Below, one piece after another: positions 1 to 11,111 of a stretch of 64,000 nucleotides of DNA (position 1 is its first letter; every line of letters begins with the position of its first letter). The position numbers and the translations under genes are program-made. A model generated the notes under the pieces. That model did not search any database. It saw only the letters and a program-made list of their open reading frames with translations, and was not told the DNA's origin. The DNA comes from Hydrogenophaga sp. (GTDB lineage Bacteria > Pseudomonadota > Gammaproteobacteria > Burkholderiales > Burkholderiaceae_C). The DNA lies in assembly GCF_014773545.1 (NCBI RefSeq), contig NZ_SDDV01000003.1:124001-188000 (forward strand), given 5' to 3'.

Positions 1-1183
1 TGCTGGATTCCTGCTTCACCGAGGCTGGTTTCGTCTTGAGCTTGCGCCCAAGGCCAGAGCCAACTTCTCCACAGGCTGACACGGTGGAACTCACCGCCAG
101 ATTTCTTAAATTGATTGCTGCGTTCACATCGCGGTCGTGATCCGCGCCACAGGCAGGACAAGCCCACTCGCGCAGCGCCAGCGGCAAGGTTTCCAACTTA
201 TGTCCGCAGTCCGAGCACGTCTTGCTGCTCGGATACCAGCGCTCAGCCAAGACGATCACGCCACCGCGCTGTGCCGCCTTGTACTCCAGTTGCCGGCGGA
301 ACTCGAAGAAGCCCATGTCGGAAACAGCCCGCGACAAGCGCCGGTTCTTGACCATGCCGCGCACGTTCAAATCCTCGATGCCGATGGTGTGAAACCGGCG
401 CGTCAGATCAGTCGTGAGTTGGTGCAGCCCATCCTTCCTGACATTGCCGATTCTGGCGTGCAGCCTGGACAACCTGGCCTTGGCCTTCTTGCGGTTCGCC
501 GAGCCTTTGACCTTGCGCGACAAGCCGCGTGAGAGTCGTCTCAACCGGCACAGCAAAGCCTGGTGCGCCTTTGGCCCCGTGATGATTTCTCCCGTTGAGA
601 GTGTCGCCAGTGCCGATACGCCCAAATCCACACCCACCGCGCCTTGGTTTTTGGCTTCTGGCACGCGTGAATCGTCCGGGGTATCGACGGTGATGCTGAC
701 AAACCAGCGGTCGGCCACACGGGAGACCGTGGCCGACATGATCTTGCCAGTGAAGCGCAAGGTCTCACGCATCCGCACCCAGCCCAGATGGGGGATGCGG
801 ATGCGGGAGCCGTCGATGTCGAATTGGTCGTTGCTCAGGCTGAAACGGTCATGCAGACCTTTCTTTCTGAACTTCGGGAATTTGGCGCGGCCAGCGAAGA
901 AGTTCTTGAAGGCCGCGCCCAACTGGATGATCGCCATCTGCGGCGCGTTCTTGGTGACTTCCAGCATCCACGGGAACTGCTCGGCCTTGATGCTGTTGAG
1001 GTGGCGGCGCAGCGCCATTTGTGACGGCTTGGGCAGGATGCTGTCGTGTTTCCATGCTTCGTACTGCCGCTGCCATTCGGCCAGCGCCCAGTTGTAGGCA
1101 AAGCGCGCCGTCCCCGCGGCACGGGCAAAGTAAGTCGCCTGCACGTTGTTCGGATCGAGCGCTATTCGGTGGGCAATCAGCAT
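1..1183 (-). CDS. tnpB: TnpB, IS607-associated RNA-guided nuclease (C-terminus at or beyond window edge)
   Basis: The minus strand is open from the ATG at 1183 to base 1 (394 codons without a stop), so the protein is close to the usual 400-residue size and only its last few residues may be missing. The RuvC-like catalytic acids are all present: D186 in GVDLGVS, E270 in GIEDLN and D352 in DHDRDVNAAIN. A zinc finger is formed by C323-x2-C326 and C342-x2-C345. An N-terminal helical region with YNWAL and a KFPKFRKK basic patch fits the RNA-binding half of TnpB. TnpB proteins use a transposon-end RNA to cut DNA, which helps retain the element. The start overlaps the end of tnpA (ATGCTGA), indicating translational coupling. 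The triad and zinc finger suggest a functional nuclease. Confidence 0.88.
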   Translation of the reverse strand, partial: MLIAHRIALDPNNVQATYFARAAGTARFAYNWALAEWQRQYEAWKHDSILPKPSQMALRRHLNSIKAEQFPWMLEVTKNAPQMAIIQLGAAFKNFFAGRAKFPKFRKKGLHDRFSLSNDQFDIDGSRIRIPHLGWVRMRETLRFTGKIMSATVSRVADRWFVSITVDTPDDSRVPEAKNQGAVGVDLGVSALATLSTGEIITGPKAHQALLCRLRRLSRGLSRKVKGSANRKKAKARLSRLHARIGNVRKDGLHQLTTDLTRRFHTIGIEDLNVRGMVKNRRLSRAVSDMGFFEFRRQLEYKAAQRGGVIVLAERWYPSSKTCSDCGHKLETLPLALREWACPACGADHDRDVNAAINLRNLAVSSTVSACGEVGSGLGRKLKTKPASVKQESS

Positions 1184-1839
1184 GAGGCTGCCTCCACGGC
1201 TTGCTTCACGCCATCGAGCAGCTTCTGGTTCTTGCGCGAGCGGCTGCCGTACAGGCGGGCGCTGAACACAGTGATGATCTCCAGCACGTCTTTCGCCAAA
1301 TCTTCCTCCGCGTCTGTACCCTGCTGCGCAGGGCTGGCGTCGCTCCGCGAGTTCGTATCCACACCTTTGTTGATGATGAGCACCTCCACGTCTTTCGCTT
1401 CGCAGATTGCAAAAACCAGTTCCGCGCCAAAGCGCAACAGACGGTCTTTGTGGGCGATGACCAGGCGACCGACACGCCCCTCGATGATTTCGTCGAGCAG
1501 CCGTTTCAAGCCTTTCTTGTTGTAGTTCATGCCGGAGCCCAGATCGGCAATCACCTCGAACGTCCAGCCCTGCTTGGCGCAGTAGAGTTCGAGCACCTGC
1601 TTCTGCCGTTCCAGATCATCTTTCTGGTCATGACTGCTAACACGGGCGTAGGCGATGGTTTTACGGTCTTCCTGCGCGGCATGGAACCATTCCGGCTTGA
1701 GCTTGGCCAGATCATACCGGCGCTGCCGCCCCGCCGTGCGCTCCGGGATCAGCTTACCCTCGACCTCCCAGCGCCGCAGGGTTGTGATCGACACACCCAA
1801 CGCTTCAGAGGCTTCGCCTATCGCTACATATCTGTCCAT
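1177..1839 (-). CDS. tnpA: IS607-family serine recombinase TnpA
   Basis: An N-terminal MerR-type winged helix ([19 protein letters not shown]) is followed by a serine-resolvase domain with YARVSSHDQ (catalytic serine directly after RV), [14 protein letters not shown] and the IS607-typical [16 protein letters not shown]. It catalyses excision and integration of the element through a covalent serine-DNA intermediate. The start is placed at the internal ATG at 1839 (MDRYVAIGE), which matches family N-termini; an in-frame ATG at 1875 would add 12 residues from the very edge of the element. A hydrophilic stretch ([13 protein letters not shown]) lies between the GVDTN segment and the EEDLAKD helix and looks longer than I expect for the family. 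tnpB follows with a 7-nt overlap. Confidence 0.9.
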   Translation of the reverse strand: MDRYVAIGEASEALGVSITTLRRWEVEGKLIPERTAGRQRRYDLAKLKPEWFHAAQEDRKTIAYARVSSHDQKDDLERQKQVLELYCAKQGWTFEVIADLGSGMNYNKKGLKRLLDEIIEGRVGRLVIAHKDRLLRFGAELVFAICEAKDVEVLIINKGVDTNSRSDASPAQQGTDAEEDLAKDVLEIITVFSARLYGSRSRKNQKLLDGVKQAVEAASC

Positions 1840-1890
1840 ATTGCGCAGTGTTGCATAGATATAGATAGATGTCAAGCGAACTGTTTAAAC

Positions 1891-3456
<1,566 letters not shown>

Positions 3457-3757
3457 AGCAGTCGCTGGCCACGCCCAGGCACGCAGGCGCGGCGCGCCTG
3501 GGTCGGCGCTTGCAGCACCCGCAGCGGCACTGCGCCGGGTGCCAGGCTGTTGTGTTGCGGCGCTCGTGCCATAATGCGCCCGGTCGGGCACTTCAGTTGG
3601 CCCGGCTCCAGCACTTCGCTGGGGTGTGCGCAACCCGCGTGCTTGCACCAAATTCCTGCATCCATCTGCCCCAGACTGACCGTTTGTCGCCTGCCACCAG
3701 GCAGCGACCAGCGGAGTGGCCGATCCCCACAGCGCCCTGGACGGGCGCCTCATCTAC
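3457..3757 (+). promoter_or_regulatory. Intergenic region with candidate promoter and long leader of the RhlE-type helicase gene
   Basis: No gene is supported here. A GC-rich hairpin lies just after hppA (arms CCCAGGC at 3474-3480 and GCCTGGG at 3496-3502) without a T-tract. A good -10 hexamer CATAAT sits at 3570-3575 with only a weak -35 (CTGTTG at 3547-3552, spacer 17). If used, the transcript has a leader of about 175 nt before the helicase ATG at 3758. Long structured leaders are common for cold-regulated DEAD-box helicase genes, but no cold box is recognised here. Confidence 0.35.
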
Positions 3758-5485
3758 ATGAACTTTGACGATCTGAAACTGGCTCCGGCCATCGTTCAAG
3801 CCGTGCGCGAGCACGGCTACGAAACCCCCACCCCGATCCAAGTCGAGGCCATTCCGGCCGTGCTGGCCGGGCGCGACCTGCTCGGCGGCGCCCAGACCGG
3901 CACCGGCAAGACCGCCGCCTTCATCCTGCCCATGCTGCAACGCTTGAGCCAGGGTGAACGCAGCAAGAACCGCTTTGGCGGAGTAGCCATCCGTGCCCTG
4001 GTGCTCACGCCCACGCGTGAACTCGCCGCTCAGGTGGAAGAATCGGCGCGCGTGTACGGCAAACACCTCTCCCTGAGCTCCACCGTCGTTTTCGGTGGCG
4101 TCGGCATGAATCCGCAGATCAACGCCATGAAACGCGGCGTTGATATTTTGGTGGCCACGCCGGGTCGTCTGCTCGATTTGCAGCAGCAAGGTTTTCTGGA
4201 TCTGAGCCAGGTGCAGATGCTGGTGCTGGACGAAGCCGACCGCATGCTCGACATGGGCTTCATCCACGACGTAAAGAAGATCCTGGCCCTGGTGCCAAAA
4301 GAAAAGCAGAGCCTGCTGTTCTCCGCCACCTTCAGCGACGAAATCCGCGACCTGGCCAACAACCTGCTGAAAGACCCGCTGAGCATCCAGGTCACGCCGC
4401 GCAACACCACGGTGCAACGCATCACGCAGGTGATCCACCCGGTGGGCCGCGGCAAGAAGAAGGCCTTGTTGGCGCACATCATCAACCAGCACAACTGGAG
4501 TCAGGTGCTGGTCTTCACCCGCACCAAGTTCGGCGCCAATAACGTGGCCGAATTCCTGAGCAAAAACGGCATTCAAGCCATGGCTTTGCACGGCAACAAG
4601 AGCCAAGGCGCGCGCACCCAGGCGCTGGCTGGCTTCAAGAGCGGTGACATTCGCGCCCTGGTGGCGACCGACATTGCCGCGCGCGGCATCGATATCGACG
4701 AGCTGCCACACGTGGTGAACTACGAGATCCCGAACGTGTGCGAAGACTATGTACACCGCATTGGCCGCACCGGCCGCGCGGGCAACAGCGGCGAGGCGGT
4801 CAACCTGGTGAGCCTGGACGAAGAAGGTTTCATGATGGAAATCGAGCGCTTCACCAAGCAGCAAATTCCGGTGCAGATTTTTCCTGAATTCATGCCTGAG
4901 CCGGGCGAGAAGGCCGAACCCATTGCCATGGGTCGCCAGACCATCTGGGGCGGCGCGGGCAAGCCACCCAGCCGCGAGGTGATGGCGGCGGCCGCCAAGG
5001 CAGCCCGCAGCGAGATGCTGACCCGGGTACGCGACAAGCGCACCGACGCTCCCGCCGGACGCGCGCTCGACCGGCGCCAGCGCTCGGCTGGCGCCAACCC
5101 TGAGCAGCCGCGCAGCGACGCCGAACACAGCGAGAGCCGCCGCAGCGTCGGCGGCCGCAGTGGTGCAGGCAACGCGGGCAGCACCCGCTTTGGCGCTGGT
5201 CTGCCGCGCCAAGGCCAAGGCCAGGCACGAAACAACCGCGCAGCGCGCGAGGAACGCGAACCCCGCGGCGAAGGCCAAGAGCGCCAGCCCGGTCCAAACG
5301 CCCATCTAGGCAGCCTGCGCATTCGTGAACCGCGTCCGCGCGCCGCCGCACCTGGCGGCCAACCCGACCCGCTACGCACCAGCATCGACTCGATGCGCAG
5401 CGGCAAAGGCAAGGGCAAAGAAGGCGGCCAGCGCAGCGGCGGCCCGGCCGACCCGTTGCGCACCAGCTTCGGCCGCCTACGCTAA
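3758..5485 (+). CDS. rhlE: DEAD-box RNA helicase, RhlE type, with long basic C-terminal tail
   Basis: ATP-dependent RNA helicase of 575 residues, expected to act in the cytoplasm on ribosome assembly and RNA decay. All helicase motifs are present in order: Q motif (YETPTPIQ), [29 protein letters not shown] and [10 protein letters not shown]. From about residue 400 the protein becomes a low-complexity tail rich in Arg, Gly, Ala and Gln (many RS, RQ and GKG patches), likely an RNA-binding disordered extension. The ATG at 3758 ([12 protein letters not shown]) matches family starts; an in-frame GTG at 3716 would add 14 residues unlike the family. It is a single gene ending at a shared terminator with ftsH. 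RhlE is preferred over other DEAD paralogues from the N-terminal sequence. Confidence 0.9.
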   Translation: MNFDDLKLAPAIVQAVREHGYETPTPIQVEAIPAVLAGRDLLGGAQTGTGKTAAFILPMLQRLSQGERSKNRFGGVAIRALVLTPTRELAAQVEESARVYGKHLSLSSTVVFGGVGMNPQINAMKRGVDILVATPGRLLDLQQQGFLDLSQVQMLVLDEADRMLDMGFIHDVKKILALVPKEKQSLLFSATFSDEIRDLANNLLKDPLSIQVTPRNTTVQRITQVIHPVGRGKKKALLAHIINQHNWSQVLVFTRTKFGANNVAEFLSKNGIQAMALHGNKSQGARTQALAGFKSGDIRALVATDIAARGIDIDELPHVVNYEIPNVCEDYVHRIGRTGRAGNSGEAVNLVSLDEEGFMMEIERFTKQQIPVQIFPEFMPEPGEKAEPIAMGRQTIWGGAGKPPSREVMAAAAKAARSEMLTRVRDKRTDAPAGRALDRRQRSAGANPEQPRSDAEHSESRRSVGGRSGAGNAGSTRFGAGLPRQGQGQARNNRAAREEREPRGEGQERQPGPNAHLGSLRIREPRPRAAAPGGQPDPLRTSIDSMRSGKGKGKEGGQRSGGPADPLRTSFGRLR

Positions 5486-5623
5486 GAGGCTGAGCTTTGC
5501 GCCCATGCCCGCACCCCGCAGCATCAGGCCGCGCCTGCGCGGCCCGCACATGATCCAGCTGCGAATGTGCGGATGGCGCAGACTGCCAGCCATGCGGGCA
5601 CTGAACCACGCAAGCTGAGCATC

Positions 5624-5660
5624 AAAAAAAAACGCAGTCTCTACGAGGCTGCGTTTTTTT
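5624..5660. terminator. Bidirectional intrinsic terminator between the helicase gene and ftsH
   Basis: The stem AACGCAG (5631-5637) pairs with CTGCGTT (5649-5655) around an 11-nt loop. A run of A precedes it and a run of T follows it, so it works on both strands between the convergent helicase gene (+) and ftsH (-). Confidence 0.88.
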
Positions 5661-5727
5661 ATGCGCGGGAGGTGGGAGTGGAGCGAGCGGGCATGAGCCG
5701 AGCGACGCTCAGCCGCTCAAGGCGCGC

Positions 5728-7638
5728 TCAGGCTGCCGTGGGCGCCGGATCGCTGGCTACCGCAGGCGTTCCACCACCGCCACCCACAGGCGGGTTGCGC
5801 GGCACAAAGTCCTTGGGCGGACGCGGTGCTTTGCCGGCCATGATGTCGTCGATCTGGTCAGCGTCAATCGTTTCCCATTCCAGCAAAGCCGCAGCCATGG
5901 CATGCACTTTGTCGCTGTGCTGCTCGATCAGGTCACGCGCCAGCTTGTACTGCTGGTCTATGATGCGACGCACCTCGGCGTCGACTTTTTCCATGGTCTG
6001 CTCGCTCATGTGAGTGGTCTTGGTGATCGAGCGGCCCAGAAACACCTCGCCTTCGTTTTCCGCATAGACCATCGGACCGAGAGCGTCTGACATGCCGTAG
6101 CGCATGACCATGTCGCGCGCTATGGTGGTGGAGCGCTCGAAGTCGTTGGACGCGCCGGTGGTCATCTGGTGCATGAACACTTCTTCGGCAATGCGGCCGC
6201 CAAACAACATGCTGATCTGGCTCAGCATGTAATCCTTGTCGTAGCTGTAGCGGTCTTGCGCCGGCAGGCTCATGGTGACACCGAGCGCACGGCCACGCGG
6301 AATGATGGTGACTTTGTGCACCGGGTCGCACTTGGGCAGCAGCTTGCCGATCAGGGCGTGCCCGGACTCGTGGTAAGCGGTGTTGCGGCGCTCGCTCTCG
6401 GGCATGACCATGGACTTGCGCTCCGGGCCCATGAAAATCTTGTCCTTGGCCTTCTCGAAGTCCTGCATCTCGACCACGCGGGCGCTGCGCCGCGCCGCCA
6501 TCAGCGCAGCCTCGTTGCACAGATTGGCCAAGTCGGCGCCGCTCATGCCGGGCGTGCCGCGCGCAATGACGCTGGGGTTGACGTCGGCGCCCAGCGGAAC
6601 CTTGCGCATATGCACGTTCAAAATCTGCTCGCGGCCGCGAATATCAGGCAGTGTGACGTAGACCTGGCGGTCAAAGCGGCCCGGACGCAGCAAAGCCGCG
6701 TCCAGAATGTCGGGCCGGTTGGTGGCGGCGACCACGATCACGCCTGCATTGGTCTCAAAACCGTCCATCTCGACCAGCATCTGGTTGAGCGTTTGTTCGC
6801 GCTCGTCGTTGCCACCACCCAGGCCAGCGCCGCGCTGGCGGCCGACCGCGTCGATTTCATCGATGAAGATGATGCAGGGCGCATTCTTTTTGGCATTTTC
6901 GAACATGTCGCGCACGCGGGCCGCACCCACGCCGACAAACATTTCCACAAAGTCGGAACCCGAGATGCTGTAAAACGGCACTTTGGCTTCGCCCGCAATG
7001 CCCTTGGCCAGCAGCGTCTTGCCGGTGCCCGGCGGACCCACCAGCAACAGGCCGCGCGGAATGCGCCCGCCGAGCTTCTGGAACCGGGCCGGGTCTTTCA
7101 GGAAGTCAACCACTTCCTTGACCTCTTCCTTGGCCTCGTCGCAACCGGCCACATCGGCAAAGGTGACGGTGTTGTTGTTCTCATCCATCATGCGGGCCTT
7201 GCTCTTGCCGAAGCTGAAAGCACCGCCCTTGCCGCCACCTTGCATCTGGCGCATGAAGTAAATCCAGACGCCGATCAGCAGCAGCATGGGGCCCCAGCTC
7301 ACCAGCAGAGTCATTAGCAGCGAACCTTCTTCGCGCGGGCGCACATCGAAGGTGACGCCGTGGTAGATCAGGTCGCCGACCAAGCCGCGGTCGAGGAAGG
7401 TGGCGGTGGTGCGCACGCGCCGGTCGTCGTGGGTCACGGCCAAAATCTCGGTACCACCCTGGCCCTCCAGAATGGTCGCGCTCTTGATGCGACCGGCCCG
7501 GACCTCATCGAGAAATTCAGAATAACCCACCATGGCAGCACCCTGCGCCGGACGGGTGTCAAACTGCTGAAAGACCGTGAAAAGCACCATGGCGATAACC
7601 ATCCACACGGCGATTTTCGAAAACCACTGGTTGTTCAA
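5728..7638 (-). CDS. ftsH: ATP-dependent zinc metalloprotease FtsH
   Basis: Membrane-anchored AAA+ protease of 636 residues that degrades unassembled membrane proteins and short-lived regulators, working as a hexamer. An N-terminal transmembrane helix (about 9-24) and a second one (about 113-129) flank a periplasmic FtsH extracellular domain. The AAA module has Walker A GPPGTGKT (201-208), Walker B IIFIDEID (257-263) and the second-region RPGRFDR. The protease site is H423-E424-x2-H427 (HESGH). The C-terminus ends in a Pro/Gly-rich tail. It lies 59 nt downstream of rlmE on the same strand, the conserved rlmE-ftsH arrangement. Confidence 0.97.
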   Translation of the reverse strand: MNNQWFSKIAVWMVIAMVLFTVFQQFDTRPAQGAAMVGYSEFLDEVRAGRIKSATILEGQGGTEILAVTHDDRRVRTTATFLDRGLVGDLIYHGVTFDVRPREEGSLLMTLLVSWGPMLLLIGVWIYFMRQMQGGGKGGAFSFGKSKARMMDENNNTVTFADVAGCDEAKEEVKEVVDFLKDPARFQKLGGRIPRGLLLVGPPGTGKTLLAKGIAGEAKVPFYSISGSDFVEMFVGVGAARVRDMFENAKKNAPCIIFIDEIDAVGRQRGAGLGGGNDEREQTLNQMLVEMDGFETNAGVIVVAATNRPDILDAALLRPGRFDRQVYVTLPDIRGREQILNVHMRKVPLGADVNPSVIARGTPGMSGADLANLCNEAALMAARRSARVVEMQDFEKAKDKIFMGPERKSMVMPESERRNTAYHESGHALIGKLLPKCDPVHKVTIIPRGRALGVTMSLPAQDRYSYDKDYMLSQISMLFGGRIAEEVFMHQMTTGASNDFERSTTIARDMVMRYGMSDALGPMVYAENEGEVFLGRSITKTTHMSEQTMEKVDAEVRRIIDQQYKLARDLIEQHSDKVHAMAAALLEWETIDADQIDDIMAGKAPRPPKDFVPRNPPVGGGGGTPAVASDPAPTAA

Positions 7639-7697
7639 GAGCAGCTCCTGGCGGGGGTATTGACAGATAAGGGCATATGGGTTCTATTTTAAGTCTT

Positions 7698-8444
7698 TCA
7701 AGCACGGACACCAGGAATCAGCGATGAAGCCATGAGGGTCGCAGCGTCATTGGGCGCGTGGCACTTCTGCGACACCCGCTTCAGACCCCGACCGCACAAA
7801 AAGGTTTCGGATGATTTCTCTCTGGAAGCCTTGGGCTTGATCGCCTTGACCTGGGTGAAAGTTTGACGAAACCGGGCCACCAGCGCATCGTATGCACCGC
7901 CATGAAACAGCTTGACCACCAGCGCGCCCTGGGGCTTGAGGTGTTGAGAGGAAAAATCCAGCGCCAGTTCGACCAGGTCGGCAATACGGGCCGCATCGGT
8001 CGCGCCAACACCAGACAAATTGGGCGCCATGTCGGACAGCACCAGATCAAGTGCTGCCACGCCGCGCTGCGTCAGCGCCTGCTCGAGTGCGCTCAGCACC
8101 TGCGGTTCGCGAAAGTCGCCTTGAATGAAGTGAACCCCTTCGATCGGCTCCATAGACTGCTGATCGATCGCAAAGATGTGGCCGCACAATTCACCCACGG
8201 CCGCCCCCTGCGGGCTCAGGCGTCGGCGCAGGTATTGGCTCCAGGCACCCGGAGCTGAACCGAGGTCGAGCACCGACTGTCCGGGCCGTATCAGGCCCAG
8301 CGCTTCATCCAGCTCCTTGAGTTTGTAGGCGGCACGGGCGCGGTAGCCGTCCTTGTGCGCCAGCTGCACGTAGGGATCGTTGACGTGCTGGTTGAGCCAG
8401 GCCTTGTTGACCTTTTTGCTCTGAGTTTTGACTTTCATGCCCAT
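7698..8444 (-). CDS. rlmE: 23S rRNA (uridine-2552 2'-O) methyltransferase RlmE
   Basis: SAM-dependent methyltransferase (FtsJ family) that 2'-O-methylates U2552 of 23S rRNA late in 50S assembly. Visible motifs are YRARAAYKLKELDE (first catalytic Lys), LDLGSAPGAWSQ (SAM binding), LVLSDMAPNLSG (catalytic Asp), LVVKLFHG (second Lys) and SREKSSETFLCGRG (Glu), giving the full K-D-K-E tetrad. The protein is 248 residues; the second Met (8438) is an equally possible start. An extension of about 25 residues after the catalytic Glu (RVSQKCHAPND...) is longer than in short homologues. It is divergent from yhbY and upstream of ftsH. Confidence 0.95.
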   Translation of the reverse strand: MGMKVKTQSKKVNKAWLNQHVNDPYVQLAHKDGYRARAAYKLKELDEALGLIRPGQSVLDLGSAPGAWSQYLRRRLSPQGAAVGELCGHIFAIDQQSMEPIEGVHFIQGDFREPQVLSALEQALTQRGVAALDLVLSDMAPNLSGVGATDAARIADLVELALDFSSQHLKPQGALVVKLFHGGAYDALVARFRQTFTQVKAIKPKASREKSSETFLCGRGLKRVSQKCHAPNDAATLMASSLIPGVRA

Positions 8445-8482
8445 CGGGGACGCTCGCGTGCAGACTAAACGATAATTGTCCC

Positions 8483-8953
8483 ATGCCCCAGATCAATCTC
8501 ACCCCCGCCCAGCGCAAAGTCCACCGCGCCCAGGCCCACCACCTCGACCCCGTCGTCCTCATTGGCAACGACGGCGCGAGTCCAGCGCTGATAAAAGAAG
8601 CCGACGCAGCGCTCCAGGCACACGGACTGATAAAAATCCGCGTCTTTAGCGACGACCGCAGCGCGCGCGAGGCTCTATTGCAATCGCTGGCAGACGTTCT
8701 GGGCGCGGCTCCGATTCAGCACATCGGCAAGCTGCTGGTGCTCTGGCGGCCGCTGCCAGAAAAAGAAAAAGCGCTGGAGGCAGACCGCAAACCCGGCCCG
8801 CGCGAGGTCAAAGTGCTCAAGTTCAGCAGCCGCGGCGGCCAGCGGCCCGAAGTCAAGCTGGTGCGCGTGCTGGGCAACCAACGCCTGACCAGCGCTGGTT
8901 TGGTCAAGCGCGCCAAGGTGCTCAAGAAGAGCCTGAAGAAGGCGGCGCAGTGA
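8483..8953 (+). CDS. yhbY: YhbY/CRS1-type ribosome-assembly RNA-binding protein
   Basis: The N-terminal 95 residues form a CRM domain: LTPAQRKVHRAQAHHLDPVVLIG, the GNDGAS loop (GxxG-type RNA contact), and IKIRVF. Family members bind pre-50S particles. The 156-residue protein is longer than the about 97-residue E. coli form; the extra C-terminal part is basic (VKLVRVLGNQ, then VKRAKVLKKSLKKAAQ), probably extra RNA contacts. It is divergently placed from rlmE-ftsH across 38 nt, a pairing conserved across proteobacteria. Confidence 0.92.
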   Translation: MPQINLTPAQRKVHRAQAHHLDPVVLIGNDGASPALIKEADAALQAHGLIKIRVFSDDRSAREALLQSLADVLGAAPIQHIGKLLVLWRPLPEKEKALEADRKPGPREVKVLKFSSRGGQRPEVKLVRVLGNQRLTSAGLVKRAKVLKKSLKKAAQ

Positions 8954-8999
8954 GCCAGAACACAAGGAACGGCCTGGCTTGTCCATCCTGCAACAACCC

Positions 9000-11081
9000 A
9001 TGAACGACCGCTTGGACGCCCGGGCACTAAACCCATTGCTGCACGACTGCGGCCTGCCGCTGTTCGACGCCGTCACGCCGGCACTGGTCGAGCCCGCCAT
9101 CGACCAGTTGCTGCAACAAGCCAGCGCCGCGCTGGAACAGGTGTGCGCCAGCGACTCACCCACCACCTGGGAGCACATCGCGCGCACGCTGGACGTGCCG
9201 ACCGAGCGCCTGTCGCGCGCCTGGAGTGTGGTCAGCCACCTGAGCAGCGTGGCCGACACGCCCGCGCTGCGCGCAGCCTACAACGCAGCACTGCCCAGGG
9301 TCACCGAATTCTGGACCCGACTCGGCGCCGACGAGCGGCTATACGCCAAGTACAAGGCAATTGACGCGGCCGGTCTGACGCCCGAGCAGCGCCAGGCGCA
9401 CAAAAACGCGCTGCGCAGCTTTGTACTGGGCGGCGCCGAGTTGCAAGGTGCAGCCAAGGCCCGCCATGCCTGGCTGCAAGAACGCAGCGCCGAGCTGAGC
9501 CAGAAATTCAGCGAAAACACGCTAGACGCCACCGACGCCTTTGCGCTGTACCTGCCAACGCAGGAACTGGCCGGTGTGCCCGCAGACGTGCTGCAAGCCA
9601 GTGCGGCAGCGGCGCAGGCCGACGGACAAAGCGGCCACAAGCTGACGCTGAAAATGCCCTGCTACCTGCCGGTGATGCAGTTTGCCCACAACCGTGCCCT
9701 GCGCGAACGACTCTACCGCGCCTACGTCACACGCGCCAGCGACCAGGCCGAAGGCGATGCGGTGCGCTTTGACAACACCGCCGTCATGACCGAGCTGCTG
9801 GCGCTGCGACAGGAAGAGGCGCAACTGCTGGGCTGCCGACATTACGCCGACTTGTCGCTGGTTCCCAAGATGGCCGAGTCGCCCGAGCAGGTGCTGACTT
9901 TTCTGCGCGAACTCGCGGCCAAAGCGCGCCACCATGCCGAGCAAGACCTGGCCGACCTGCGCGACTTTGCCCGCCGCGAGCTGGGCTTGAACGAGCCGCA
10001 AACCTGGGACTGGCCCTACATCGGTGAGCGGCTGAAAGAAGCGCGTTTCGCTTTCAGCGAACAGGAAGTCAAACTTTATTTCACCGCGCCCCAGGTGCTG
10101 GCCGGGCTGTTCCAAATCATCGAGACGCTGTTCGAGGTATCGATCCGGCCCGATGCAGCCCCCCTTTGGCATCCCAGCGCGCGCTTTTACCGCATCGAAC
10201 GGCAATCGCTCCAGGGGCTGGAGCTGTTGGGTCAGTTCTACCTCGACCCCGGCGCGCGCGCCGGCAAACGCGGTGGCGCCTGGATGGACGACGCACGTGC
10301 GCGCTGGCTGCGCCCGGACAGCGGCAAGCTGCAAACCCCGCTGGCGCATCTGGTGTGCAATTTTGCCGAAGGCGCAGGCGGCCAGCCGCCGCTGCTCACG
10401 CACGACGACGTGATCACCTTGTTCCATGAATTCGGCCACGGCCTGCACCACCTGCTGACGCAAGTCGACGAGCGCGACGTTGCAGGCATCAGCGGCGTCG
10501 AGTGGGACGCGGTAGAACTGCCGAGCCAGTTGATGGAGAATTTTTGCTGGGAGTGGGACGTGCTCAAGCGCATGACAGCGCACGTCGAGACGGGTGCAGC
10601 GCTGCCGCGCGAGCTGTTCGACAAAATGCGGGCGGCCAAGAACTTCCAAAGCGGCCTGCAAACCCTGCGCCAGGTCGAGCTCTCGCTGTTTGACATGCTG
10701 CTGCACTGCCAGCCCCAGCCGGCTGACTGCGGCGCGGCGATTGTGGCGCTGCAAGAACAGGTGCGCGACGAGGTGGCACTGCTGCGACCACCGGCCTACA
10801 GCCGCACGCCCAACACCTTCAATCATATTTTTGCTGGCGGCTACGCGGCCGGCTATTACAGCTATAAATGGGCCGAAGTGTTGTCGGCCGACGCCTACGC
10901 CGTATTCGAAGAAGCCGCGCAGCGCAGCGGCCAAGGCGCGCTGGACCGGGTGAGCGGACGGCGCTTTCGGCAGCAGATTCTCGAAGTCGGCGGCAGCCGT
11001 CCGGCCATGGAGTCGTTCCATGCCTTCCGCGGCCGCGAACCGTCGATCGACGCCTTGCTGCGCCACCAGGGCATGGATTGA
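9000..11081 (+). CDS. prlC: M3-family oligopeptidase (oligopeptidase A)
   Basis: Cytoplasmic zinc metallopeptidase of 693 residues that degrades oligopeptides, including signal-peptide fragments. The active site is HEFGHGLHH, with H476, E477 and H480, followed by the third ligand Glu in GVEWDAVELPSQ. The remaining fold matches M3 peptidases (YFTAPQVLAGLFQ, SRTPNTFNHIF and the final GGSRPAMESFHAFRGREP). There is no signal peptide. The start is taken as the ATG at 9000; a TTG at 8979, ten bases after an AAGGA sequence, would add seven residues. Confidence 0.93.
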   Translation: MNDRLDARALNPLLHDCGLPLFDAVTPALVEPAIDQLLQQASAALEQVCASDSPTTWEHIARTLDVPTERLSRAWSVVSHLSSVADTPALRAAYNAALPRVTEFWTRLGADERLYAKYKAIDAAGLTPEQRQAHKNALRSFVLGGAELQGAAKARHAWLQERSAELSQKFSENTLDATDAFALYLPTQELAGVPADVLQASAAAAQADGQSGHKLTLKMPCYLPVMQFAHNRALRERLYRAYVTRASDQAEGDAVRFDNTAVMTELLALRQEEAQLLGCRHYADLSLVPKMAESPEQVLTFLRELAAKARHHAEQDLADLRDFARRELGLNEPQTWDWPYIGERLKEARFAFSEQEVKLYFTAPQVLAGLFQIIETLFEVSIRPDAAPLWHPSARFYRIERQSLQGLELLGQFYLDPGARAGKRGGAWMDDARARWLRPDSGKLQTPLAHLVCNFAEGAGGQPPLLTHDDVITLFHEFGHGLHHLLTQVDERDVAGISGVEWDAVELPSQLMENFCWEWDVLKRMTAHVETGAALPRELFDKMRAAKNFQSGLQTLRQVELSLFDMLLHCQPQPADCGAAIVALQEQVRDEVALLRPPAYSRTPNTFNHIFAGGYAAGYYSYKWAEVLSADAYAVFEEAAQRSGQGALDRVSGRRFRQQILEVGGSRPAMESFHAFRGREPSIDALLRHQGMD

Positions 11082-11111
11082 AAAACGCCCGCTCTGTCAA
11101 TAGGAGTTGCC

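Larger units (their letters stand above)
1..1890. mobile_element. IS607-family insertion sequence, partial (runs off the left edge)
   Basis: Two minus-strand genes, an IS607-type serine recombinase (tnpA) followed by a tnpB overlapping it by 7 nt, form the standard IS607 layout. The right-hand limit lies at about 1881-1892, because from 1891 onward the plus strand reads directly into conserved H+-pyrophosphatase sequence ([10 protein letters not shown], then the [18 protein letters not shown] motif). No terminal inverted repeat or target duplication is evident, as is usual for IS607. The other end, including any omega-RNA region downstream of tnpB, is left of base 1. Both genes read as intact, so the element may be active; that is inference. 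Confidence 0.85.
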
